A stretch of DNA of 64,000 nucleotides from Candidatus Symbiopectobacterium endolongispinus (GTDB taxonomy: Bacteria; Pseudomonadota; Gammaproteobacteria; Enterobacterales; Enterobacteriaceae). The DNA is taken from the NCBI RefSeq assembly GCF_018777385.1, contig NZ_JAFJYB010000001.1, forward strand, positions 806,001 through 870,000, written 5' to 3'. Shown piece after piece: positions 41,837 through 50,527 of this stretch. Both the position numbers and the translations under genes were made by a program. Each line of letters begins with the position of its first letter. Within the stretch, counting starts at the first letter, position 1. The notes below the pieces were generated by a model. That model worked only from the letters and a program-made list of their open reading frames with translations. It did no database searches and was not told the DNA's origin.

Positions 41837-43126
41837 TTATTTATTGGCTGTCACTTTTGGCAGCGATAATGTCAGCAGTGCGGCAATAATCAGCGAAACG
41901 ACCAGCGTTAATACGCCCATTTTGCTGCCTAAATACAGCGAAATCAGGCCCACCAGGTAGGGACCACAGAACCCACCCAGACTACCGATGGCATTGATGG
42001 TGCCGCGGGCGCCATCAATGCCTCCGTTGGGAACAGCAGGGTGGGCATTGACCAGTATGGGCCCGCCCAGGCGTTCAGGAAGAAGCCGCCGCACACCAGC
42101 ATGCCGTAGGAAAGCCAGACGTTCTCTTTCAGCACCACACAGTGAGATCGCAATGCCGAAGAATGACAGTGCGGTAAAGAGCCGACGGTTCATGGTGGCG
42201 TCGCACAGTCTGGCGAAAATATACTGGCCGATTATGGTAAAGATAAAAGGCACAGCGGTTAGTAAGCTGACGACCGTCATGGTGGACTTGGTCAGCTCGC
42301 TGATAATCGTGGGCATCCACAGTGAGAAACCGTAAAAGCCAGCTGACATAAAGAAGTAAATTGCCACCATGCGCCACAGGTTCAGGCTACGGTAAAGGTC
42401 TTTATAGCCACCTTTAGACAACGCACCTTGATTGCACTTATTTTATTCCGCGTCGTTACGCAGTTCGGTTTCAATCCATTCCCGTTCTTGCGCAGAAAGC
42501 CATTTGGCATCTTTGGGGTGATCGGCGACCAGTGGCAGCCAGATAAACAGCAGTGCCAGGGAGACCAGACCTTCAACGATAAACATCACGCGCCAGTCAT
42601 AGTTCTGAATCAACCAGCCGGAAATCGGGCTGGTGATGATTACGGCAATCGCCATGTTCATCTGAAAAAACGCAATGGCCCGGGCCCGCTCTTTATTGGG
42701 GAACCAGTGGCCGATCAATGCAAGAATGGCAGGATAAACCCCGCCTTCCGCTACGCCGAGGAAGAAGCGTACTGTCATCAGTTGCCAGGTATTTTGTACA
42801 AAACCCGATACCATGGCCAGTCCACACCAAAACACGATGGTCCAGGCGATAAATTTCTTGGCGCTGGCTTTTTCTGCAAAGTGGCCGCCAGGAATTTGCA
42901 AAAAGAGATAGCCGAAAAAGAAGATACCCGCAGCGGCTCCGGCGACCGAGGATGTAATACCAAGATCTTTATCCATACCGCCGGCAATGGCGATCCCGAT
43001 ATTGGTACGATCCATAAATGCGACGATATAAACTAATATGGTGGCGGGAATAATATGCCACCATCTGGCGTTGGGTATTGTTGCGTCAACCTGATTGTAA
43101 GCTACTGCTGAATTAGTATTTTCCAT
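41837..43126 (-). pseudogene. MFS anion:cation symporter (sugar-acid type), disrupted
   Basis: Twelve-helix permease of the ACS family that includes hexuronate and glucarate carriers. ATG 43126. Signature DRTNIGIAIAG in helix 1, GYLFLQIPGGHFAEK and RFFLGVAEGGVYPAIL are good. A TAA at 42443-42445 stops it in the central loop; the frame then continues (SKGGYKDLYRSLNLW). Between ~42140 and ~42015 a compensated pair of frameshifts garbles helices 8-9; the correct sequence VLKENVWLSYGMLVCGGFF is in another frame. Downstream gene of the operon dapA-like, mhpF, mhpE, ilvD-like, MFS. Confidence 0.88.
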
Positions 43127-43215
43127 ACTATAGACCTGCTATTATTATTAATTGGTAGGTACAGCGTGTATTCCCGTCATAATTAAAACGGCATGCGTTA
43201 TTCATTCCTTCCCTG

Positions 43216-43236
43216 GGCCTCACGGTTAGTGAGGCC
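43216..43236 (-). terminator. Intercistronic hairpin between dehydratase and MFS genes
   Basis: GGCCTCAC / GTGAGGCC 8-bp stem, 5-base loop, no T tract; a likely processing or attenuation element. Confidence 0.5.
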
Positions 43237-43292
43237 ATATTCCTGCCACGCAAATTATTACGGGTGTAATGTCATCAATAATGACAATCTGG

Positions 43293-44963
43293 TTATTTCA
43301 AAACGGCACCCTCATGTGCCGAACTGGCTAATTGTGAGTAAATGCCCAAAATACCCTTGGTGAATTTACGTTTGGGCGCCTGCCATTGTTGTAACCGCTG
43401 AGCGATTTCTTCATCGGTTAAATGGGCATGGATCGTTTTGTTAGGAATATCAATAGTAATCACGTCGCCATCGCGCAGTGCGGCAATGGGGCCACCTTCC
43501 GCCGCTTCTGGCGAAATATGACCAACAAAGCAGCCATTATTGGTGCCGGAGAAACGACCATCGGTAATGATGGCGGTGTTACTGGCCAGCCCCATGCCAT
43601 ACAGGTATTTCATCGCTTTGAACATTTCACGCATGCCGGGGCCGCCTTTGGGGCTTTCATAGCGAATAACCAGCACGTCGCCGGGTTTAATATGTCCGGC
43701 AAGAATGGCTTCCTCGGCGGCATCTTCACTGTCAAAACAGACGGCTTTTCCGGTGAAATGGCGCATTTCTGGCAAAATGGCGGCCGGTTTGGTCACCCCT
43801 CTTTTCGGTGCAATATTGCCTTTGAGAATGGCGATCCCACCCTGAGGGGCAAAGGGCGTTTCCAGGAGTTTGATGATGTCACGGTTAGGCTGATACAGCA
43901 GGTTCATTGCCGCCAGGTTTTCTCCCACGCTTTGCCCTGTAACGGTTAGCGCGCCTTTTTCCAGCAAGCCACTGATTTCACGCATCACTTGTGGTATGCC
44001 GCCTGCACGGTGGAAATCTTCCATATCGAACTTCGCCGCCGGATTCACCTTGACGATTTGCGGCGTGCTGTCGCTCAGTTCTTCATACAGATCCATCATG
44101 GTTTCAGCAGAGATATAAAGCTCATGTGCCAATGCGGAAAGGTGCGGGACGGCATTGGTGGAACCACCGATTGCCATCAATACCCTAATGGCGTTTTTAA
44201 TCGCATCGATGGTGATAATGTCGCGAGCGGTAACGTTGTTTTTCACCATGTTCATAATGGCAAAACCGGTGCTTTCACCCAGCCGCAGGCGTTCGGAATA
44301 AACTGCGGGCGTCAGTGCGCCATTGGGCAATGTCATGCCGATGGCTTCCGACAGGCTGCACATGGTATTGGCCGTGCCTAGGAATGAGCAGGAACCGCAG
44401 GTCGGGCCCCAGGTGTTTTCCAGTCGATGGCAAACGTCTTCGGTGATTTTGCCTGCTTTCAGCATGTCCAGCGATTCGGACATGGTAGTCAGGTCCGATT
44501 TGCGTCCGTCGAATACTTCGCCGCCCAGCATTGGGCCACCGGGCAGAATGATGGCGGGGATATCAAGGCGTGCTGCGGCCATCAGCATGGCGGGAACAAT
44601 TTTGTCGCAAGAGCCGAGCATTACGATGGCATCCAACTGATGGGCTTCTACCATGATCTCGATATCGTTGGCGATCATATCCCGTGAAGGCAGGATGTAG
44701 TGCATACCCTTATGGCCCTGTGCCGTGCCGTCACAGGCAGCAATCAAGCCAAATTCCACGGCGGTGCCGCCCGCCATGTGGATACCCTTTTTCACCGATT
44801 CACCGACCTGACGCAGATTGAAATGGCCGGGCACCAGTTCATTCCAGGAGTTGGCGATACCAATGACAGGTCTTTTCAGATCTTCATCAGAATAACCGAT
44901 GCTTTTAAATACGCTACGGTTAAAACTCCACTCAAGGCTTCCTAATATTTTTTGGCTTCGCAT
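43293..44963 (-). CDS. IlvD/Edd-family sugar-acid dehydratase
   Basis: Iron-sulfur dehydratase of 556 aa. Family motifs are present: ANSWNELVPGHFNLR, GGTAVEFGLIAACDG, cluster cysteines in MLGSCDKIVPAM and GPTCGSCSFLGTANTM, GGSTNAVPHLSALAHE and the substrate loop ITDGRFSGTNNGCFVGHISPEA. ATG 44963. It removes water from a 2,3-dihydroxy acid to give a 2-keto-3-deoxy acid. It is probably not the biosynthetic IlvD: the operon encodes aldolases, an acylating dehydrogenase and a sugar-acid carrier, so an aldonate is the likely substrate. Intact. Confidence 0.88.
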   Translation of the reverse strand: MRSQKILGSLEWSFNRSVFKSIGYSDEDLKRPVIGIANSWNELVPGHFNLRQVGESVKKGIHMAGGTAVEFGLIAACDGTAQGHKGMHYILPSRDMIANDIEIMVEAHQLDAIVMLGSCDKIVPAMLMAAARLDIPAIILPGGPMLGGEVFDGRKSDLTTMSESLDMLKAGKITEDVCHRLENTWGPTCGSCSFLGTANTMCSLSEAIGMTLPNGALTPAVYSERLRLGESTGFAIMNMVKNNVTARDIITIDAIKNAIRVLMAIGGSTNAVPHLSALAHELYISAETMMDLYEELSDSTPQIVKVNPAAKFDMEDFHRAGGIPQVMREISGLLEKGALTVTGQSVGENLAAMNLLYQPNRDIIKLLETPFAPQGGIAILKGNIAPKRGVTKPAAILPEMRHFTGKAVCFDSEDAAEEAILAGHIKPGDVLVIRYESPKGGPGMREMFKAMKYLYGMGLASNTAIITDGRFSGTNNGCFVGHISPEAAEGGPIAALRDGDVITIDIPNKTIHAHLTDEEIAQRLQQWQAPKRKFTKGILGIYSQLASSAHEGAVLK

Positions 44964-44990
44964 AATTAAAACCTCATATAATCATTAGTA

Positions 44991-46021
44991 TTATTGTGCT
45001 TGCTTGGTGTTGGCGTTTTTTAAATCCAATGCAACATCGACAATCATGTCTTCCTGACCGCCGACCATTTTTCTTTTTCCGAGCTCCATTAATATATCCA
45101 TGGTGCTGATGCCTTATTTTCGCGATGCACGTTCGGCGTGCAGCAAAAAGCTGGAATACACCCCGGCGAGTCCGAGCGATAAGGTTTCGCGATCGACGCG
45201 CACCGGACGGTGTTGCAACGGGCGCACCACATCGTCAGCACCGTTGATCAACGTGTCCAACTGACAACCGTGCTGCCAGCCCTGTTTTTCCAAGCAACCG
45301 ATAAACACTTCGGTGGGAGTATTTCCCGCGCCGGCACCCATGCCCGCCAGGCTGGTATCTACCCGATCGCAGCCTTCTTCAATGGCGGTCAATGAGTTGG
45401 CGATACTGACAGAAAGGTTGTTGTGTGCGTGCCCGTTTGGGTATCGATGTTAAGGGTGGCTTTCAGCGCACGGAAGCGATCGCGAATATCCTGCATCAGC
45501 ATGGCGCCGCTGGAATCCACAACATAGATGCAATTCGCGCCGTAGCTCTCCATTTTCTTCGCTTGTTCAGCCAGTTCCTGCGGAGTAATCATGTGGCTCA
45601 TCATTAGAAAACCGACGGTGTCCATACCTAGGTTGCGCGCGAATTCAATATGTTGCCGTGAAATATCTGCCTCGGTGCAGTGGGCGGCGACACGTACCAC
45701 GCGTGCGCCTGCATCATAGGCGGCTTGTAAATCATGAATGGTGCCGACGCCGGGGATCAGCAAGGTAGCAATTTTACTGTGAGTGACAACCTCAGCGGCG
45801 GCGGCGATCATTTCAGTATCAGAGCAGCGGCTGAAACCATAGTTAAAACTTGATCCTGCCAGCACGTCACCGTGGGCGATCTCAATGGAATCCACATGCG
45901 CCTTGTCCAGCACGCTGGCAATTTGTTGAACCTGTTGTTGCGTATACTGGTGTTTTACGGCGTGGGAGCCGTCGCGTAATGTTACGTCCGAGATGTAGAT
46001 TTTTTTATTATTCACCATCAT
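44991..46021 (-). pseudogene. mhpE: 4-hydroxy-2-oxovalerate aldolase (MhpE/DmpG), disrupted
   Basis: Class II aldolase splitting 4-hydroxy-2-oxopentanoate into pyruvate and acetaldehyde. ATG 46021 ([20 protein letters not shown]; an ATG at 46018 is equally possible). TLRDGSH metal-site region, IEIAHGD, and YVVDSSGAM are normal. A frameshift near 45430 destroys the metal-binding HAHNNLSV, which appears in the next frame. The following [20 protein letters not shown] is clean until a TAA at 45114-45116 replaces Tyr; the frame goes on with [19 protein letters not shown] to the natural stop 44991-44993. It normally channels acetaldehyde to MhpF, encoded next door. Confidence 0.9.
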
Positions 46022-46040
46022 TCTCTTTTATCGCTGAAGA

Positions 46041-46972
46041 TTAATTTTTCAGGTTCTTGGCAAAATGATCGCCGCAGGCTAAAGCGGCGGAGGTCATAAT
46101 ATCCAGGTTGCCGGCATAGGCGGGTAAATAGTGGGCAGCCCCTTCTACTTCGATAAATACCGATGTTTTTAACCCTGTCGTGTATTTTTCCCCGTCGATA
46201 AAAAGTGGATTGTCCTCATTGATAACATCGAATTGCACGGCCTGTTTCAGGCGATAGCCCGGCACATAGCGGCTGACTTTTGCACCATGCTGTGCATGCT
46301 GGCCTCGATTTTTTCGGGTTCGACAGTGGCAGAATAGGTAAAGACGGTGTCGCGCATCATGATAGGCGGTGATGCCGGGTTGAGAATAATGATGGCTTTT
46401 CCGGCTCGCGCTTTGCCGACATTAACAATGGCGGCAGACGTGGTTTCGGTAAATTCGTCAATATTGGTACGGGTGCCGGGGCCCGCAGACTTGCTGGCGA
46501 TACTGGCAACAATTTCGGCATAGTAAACGTCAGTGACCTGTGCCACCGCATTGACGATAGGAATGGTTGCCCGCCCGCCGCAGGTGACCATATTGATGTT
46601 GGGCGCATCACTTTCTTGTTCAAGATTAATGGACGGGACCACATACGGGCCGATAGCTGCCGGAGTCAGGTCTATCACCTTAATGCCGGATGGTTGCAGC
46701 TTCTCGTTGTGTACCAGATGTGATTTGGCTGAAGTGGCGTCGAAAACGATTTTAATGTCCTGGAAATGGGGTAATGCCAGCAGTCCGTCGATACCATCGG
46801 CAGAAATCGGCACGCCCAGCCGCGCAGCGCGGGCCAAACCGTCTGAAGCAGGATCGATACCGATCATCGCGCCCATACTCAGATATTGGCTGTTTTTCAT
46901 TATCTTGAACATCAAGTCAGTGCCAATATTTCCTGAACCAATAATGGAGGCCTGGATCTTTTCACTTCCCAT
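46041..46972 (-). pseudogene. mhpF: Acylating acetaldehyde dehydrogenase (MhpF/DmpF), frameshifted
   Basis: Converts acetaldehyde, CoA and NAD to acetyl-CoA. ATG 46972. NAD loop [18 protein letters not shown], the catalytic Cys in [14 protein letters not shown], and [18 protein letters not shown] are present. A run of four A on the coding strand (46278-46281) shifts the frame after SMVQK; five would continue [18 protein letters not shown] into the C-terminal piece ending [10 protein letters not shown] at 46041. Only one lesion, homopolymeric. It overlaps the same transcriptional unit as the aldolase and the DapA-like gene (spacings 19 and 3 bp). Confidence 0.9.
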
Positions 46973-46975
46973 GGT

Positions 46976-47893
46976 TTATTCCTTTTCTTCACGTAATGGC
47001 AGAAGGTCTTTTAATTCCGCAATATGTTCCGGTGAAAGCGTATTTGTTTTATTGGTGTTGACGTCAGGCGTATACACTCCCGTCATTGCTAACAGATGTT
47101 TGAGTAAATCAGGCAAGGGGGCGCTGATGGAAAAAAATTGCGCCAGCCGCGATAATTCACGTCGCTGTTGAAATACAGCCGAATAGTTTTCTGCGCAAAA
47201 ATGCTCGTAGAGTTTAACGGTAACGTCGGGGGAGAAATTTGCACTCGCCGGAAAGCCGCCATCGCCTCCTAATATCAGCGTGTCTAACAGGTATTCATCG
47301 TAACCGGCAAAAATCAGGAAGTCCGGGCGGTGAGGTTTAACCTGATTCATCAATTCCCGAATGTGGCTGATATTATTAATGGTGTCTTTAATGCCGATGA
47401 TCGACGGGAATTGCTGAGCTAAACGACGCACCATATCGGCAGAAATTGTGTGCCCCGTCAGCTGCGGAAAGTTATAAATCATGATCGGCAGTGAGAGATT
47501 TTCCGCCACGGTTTGGTAAAAGCAAAAAAGACGCTCTGCACTGAGCGGTGCGTAATAAGGATTGATGACCAGTACGGCATCTGCGCCACAGCGTGCTGCA
47601 TGCTGCCCGAAATACAGGACATCATCGATGCAGGTGCCGCCGATACCGAGGATCACTGGCACGCGACCATTGACATGGTCAACCACAAATTCTGCGGTTT
47701 CCTGACGGGTTTCCCGGCGCAGGGCATAAAATTCGCCGCAGGTGCCCAATGCCAGCACGCCGTGTACGCCGTGTACGCCAGCGTTAATCACCCGATCGAG
47801 CAACCTGCCCATTGCTTGCTTGTCGAGGTTCCCCTCAGCATCCGTCAACGTGGGAAGGGGAGGGATAACACCCTTAATCCGATCTGCTTTCAT
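46976..47893 (-). CDS. Dihydrodipicolinate synthase-family 2-keto-acid aldolase
   Basis: Class I TIM-barrel aldolase, 305 aa. It has a GTCGEFY (Thr-Thr position), IMIYNFPQLTGH (catalytic Tyr) and IIGIKDTINN (Schiff-base Lys). The GEF variant and the operon point to a 2-keto-3-deoxy-aldonate or related lyase, not DapA. The start at ATG 47893 (MKADRIKGVIPPLPT) fits the family; a longer frame to 47935 has no support. An oddity: GVHGVHGVLAL contains a three-residue repeat caused by a 9-bp tandem duplication at 47759-47776. First gene of the operon. Confidence 0.85.
   Translation of the reverse strand: MKADRIKGVIPPLPTLTDAEGNLDKQAMGRLLDRVINAGVHGVHGVLALGTCGEFYALRRETRQETAEFVVDHVNGRVPVILGIGGTCIDDVLYFGQHAARCGADAVLVINPYYAPLSAERLFCFYQTVAENLSLPIMIYNFPQLTGHTISADMVRRLAQQFPSIIGIKDTINNISHIRELMNQVKPHRPDFLIFAGYDEYLLDTLILGGDGGFPASANFSPDVTVKLYEHFCAENYSAVFQQRRELSRLAQFFSISAPLPDLLKHLLAMTGVYTPDVNTNKTNTLSPEHIAELKDLLPLREEKE
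47759..47776 (-). repeat. 9-bp in-frame tandem duplication in the DapA-like gene
   Basis: GCCGTGTAC occurs twice in a row and adds three residues (HGV) at the start of barrel strand 2. Confidence 0.85.
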
Positions 47894-48064
47894 TTTATTT
47901 ATTATATTGAACAATAGTTCTATATAATAAACCACTCAAAGGGTGAGTGATTCAACCACAGGGTTGATGAAACGCGATCGTTATCACTAATTATGCGTGG
48001 AACAGAACGTGGGTATGACAACGTATTGGCAGGCAGGGCTGGTTATTGAGGGAATTTATGCAGG

Positions 48065-48514
48065 TTAGCCTGACATCGTCAGGCCGTTTTTTCCCCATTG
48101 CATAATCTGCGCGGGGGCATTGGTTTCCGCGGGGAACGTGCGTTTTACCGGGGAGAAGCCCAGCTTCTGGTAAAAGGCACAGGCGCGCAGGTTTTGTTCA
48201 TACACTTCCAGGCTCAGAACAGGGAAGCGCTGCTGCACATGGGTCATCAGCGCGACGCCCACGCCTTTGCCATGCCAGCGATGATGGACAAACAGTGCAC
48301 CGACAAAACGTTGTTCCATCACGCTGATAAAACCGACTATCGCGCCTTCAACCTCATAAACCCAGGTTTCTGAGTTGGGGATATACTGGTCGCGCACCAG
48401 CGGTTCGCTTTCCTGCCAATAGGTTGGGTTGATAAACGGGTGCGATCGGGTAGTGCTTTCCAGCCACAGGGGTAGAAGGAGGGCAAGATCCTCTGGCCGG
48501 TAGTCCCTAATCAC
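48065..48514 (-). CDS. yiaC: YiaC-like GNAT N-acetyltransferase
   Basis: 149-aa GNAT enzyme resembling E. coli YiaC, a lysine acetyltransferase. It shows LWLESTTRSHPFINPTYW, the FISVMEQRFVGALFV strand, acetyl-CoA loop HRWHGKGVGVALM, and LSLEVYEQNLRACAFYQKLGF. Start GTG 48514 (MIRDYRPEDL) overlaps the tag stop codon, so the genes are coupled, as in E. coli. Intact. Confidence 0.88.
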   Translation of the reverse strand: MIRDYRPEDLALLLPLWLESTTRSHPFINPTYWQESEPLVRDQYIPNSETWVYEVEGAIVGFISVMEQRFVGALFVHHRWHGKGVGVALMTHVQQRFPVLSLEVYEQNLRACAFYQKLGFSPVKRTFPAETNAPAQIMQWGKNGLTMSG

Positions 48515-49073
48515 GCGCGGCCTCTTGATAGCAGAAGCAGTCGGTAGTGTGATCGTTGACCAAACCAGCGGCTTGCATAAAGGCATAGCAGATGGTTGAG
48601 CCGATAAACTTGAAGCCGCGTTTTTTCAGCGCTTTCGACATGGCATCGGAAACGGCGGTTTTGGCGGGCACATCGGACAGCGTGGTGGGGCTGTTGACCA
48701 ACGACGTATGGTTAACGAAAGACCAGATAAAATCGGAAAAAGACTCGCCCTGTGCTTCCATGTCACACCAGATGCGCGCGTTGGTGATGATGGCTTCAAT
48801 TTTGCCACGATGGCGGATAATGCCACTGTCTTGTAACAAGCGCTCGACGTCTTCCTGCGTCATGCTTGCCACTCGTTTCGGGCCAAACTGATGAAAGCTT
48901 GCCCGGTAGTTTTCCCACTTTTTCAATACCGTTATCCATGACAAACCGGCCTGCTGTTCTTCAAGACAGAGCAGTTCGAACAGTTTGACGCTCTCTTTGC
49001 ACGGTTTGCCCCATTCCGTATCGTGATAATCGAGGTAAAGCGGGTCCTGGGTGACCCATGCGCATCGGTTCAT
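48507..49073 (-). CDS. tag: DNA-3-methyladenine glycosylase I
   Basis: Base-excision repair enzyme removing 3-methyladenine. 188 aa (E. coli 187). Zinc ligands are visible: Cys4 in MNRCAW, His17 in LDYHDTEW, and the C-terminal His and Cys in NDHTTDCF. LFELLCLEEQQAGLSWITVL and the helix-hairpin region DSGIIRHRGKIEAII are conserved. Intact, first of the tag-yiaC pair. Confidence 0.95.
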   Translation of the reverse strand: MNRCAWVTQDPLYLDYHDTEWGKPCKESVKLFELLCLEEQQAGLSWITVLKKWENYRASFHQFGPKRVASMTQEDVERLLQDSGIIRHRGKIEAIITNARIWCDMEAQGESFSDFIWSFVNHTSLVNSPTTLSDVPAKTAVSDAMSKALKKRGFKFIGSTICYAFMQAAGLVNDHTTDCFCYQEAARD

Positions 49074-49213
49074 GGTCGCGTTCCTGTGACGTGTGGCGCT
49101 TCCGTAATAAGCGCAGGCTATTGCAGTTTCATCAAGTTGTCATTTCATCATGATGTTGCTAAAGATAAGCGCGGTTCAATCACGATCATGGCAAAATTTA
49201 ACTGTATATGCAA

Positions 49214-50527
49214 GGGTCTTCCCCTATCATGGTGGGAGACTCATAACCCCATGTTTAACCTGCCGTAATGGAACATCACTGCCACCTTAAAGCGTTCTTT
49301 GTTCCGGTATCCTCTGGACTTGATCCGCAGCAGCCTTATCTTGCTGTTTAGTGACTCTGCATTACCGTTTGATACCCTGTGTTTCATGGCATTCAGGATC
49401 CCGTACAGTCGTTTACGTAACGTCCGGGCGGCGCTGCTTAGTAGCGGGACACCAACGTCTTTTGCCATCCCTATCCATTCCAGCCACAGACGCCTGCTGT
49501 GTTCGTCATACCGGCGGTTCCAGAGTTCCCGGGCCAGCGCCTTCATTGCCCAGCAACGGCTGGTATCAGGCAGAACCATCTGCGCTGCTTCCAGTCTTTC
49601 TGCTATTCGACCATGACGTTTATGGCGACCGTACAACCACAGATAACGGGAACGATGTGCACTTTTTCGTGCCGGTAACGGGATGGTTTTCATCTCCAAC
49701 TGTCGTGTTTTATCTACGACGGCACAGAGCATTTTCGCTACATGGAAGTGGTCGAACGCGATCTTCTCCACCGCGTTAGGCAGATGGAGCCGCGCTGCGC
49801 TTATATAGGATAGATTCATGTCCATCGACAGGGTTTTAATGGATTCAATCTGGCGGTCACCCAGACTCCGGAGATAGCCAGCAAGACTTTCAACTCCGCG
49901 ATCATCTTTGAGTTCCAATGCCTGTCCTTGGGTATCAGAGATAACGGTGACGTACTGATGCCCCTTTTTGAAAGCGACCTCATCAACACAGAGATGACGT
50001 GCGGCCTGAGGTGTTTTTCGACGGGCCAGTCCACGCTTAACCGCCCGTTGCATAATATTATCGACAGCATTCCAGCTCAGCCTCAGCTGTTTCCTGACGG
50101 CATCCACGGTGCTGATTTTCAGCCATGAGATAACGAACGACTCGAACAACAGCGTATACCGGCTACCGGGGCCGGCCCATGGAACAGACAGCGTCTGGTA
50201 GCCATGCTCCGGGCACATAATACGGGGTACATCAGCTTCGACTATTGTCGCGAACTGACAGGTATCGAGATGGCGCCATTTACGATGTCGGTGATCGTGA
50301 ATAGGACAAGATTCCCGCAGGTTGGACAGGTTAACTGAGTGTTTTTCGCAATCTCAACTGTAACGGTAACAGAACCGGCATTTTCATCGAGAGAAAGAGA
50401 CTTTACCTGCCACGGAATAGACAGGTTGAGGATATGAGCGTAGAGAGACTTTTCGTCCATGGTGGTGACCTCTGGCGATTTAATACGCCATTATCATGCC
50501 TTCAGCCACCACAACAAGGGAAGACCC
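49214..50527. mobile_element. ISL3-family insertion sequence
   Basis: About 1.3 kb bounded by imperfect 22-bp terminal inverted repeats, 49214-49235 and 50506-50527; both ends begin GGGTCTTCCC and share TGGTGG. It carries a single DDE transposase gene. The 8-bp flanks (ATATGCAA left, ATTTATAA right) do not match, so no target duplication is seen. The right end interrupts the adhesin gene. Confidence 0.88.
49241..50460 (-). pseudogene. ISL3-family transposase, frameshifted
   Basis: ATG 50460 gives MDEKSLYAHILNL with an N-terminal zinc-binding CPTCGNL. Near 50300 one base shifts the frame, and the expected HDHRHRKWRHLDTCQF continues in another frame. The main part then runs MCPEHGYQTL, LCVDEVAFKKGHQYVTVI (first catalytic Asp), SMDMNLSYISAARLHLP (second Asp) and NGNAESLNSKIRLLRIKSRG (catalytic Glu) to 49241. 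Full-length would be ~406 residues, normal for ISL3. The frameshift makes this copy probably immobile unless complemented. Confidence 0.85.

Noticed and set aside
43422-44687. Plus-strand frames over the dehydratase
   Set aside because: His/Gln-rich shadow frames of an intact minus-strand gene.
43293-44963. Biosynthetic ilvD
   Set aside because: It sits in a degradative operon with aldolases and a sugar-acid-type permease, not with ilv genes; the biosynthetic paralogue is expected elsewhere.
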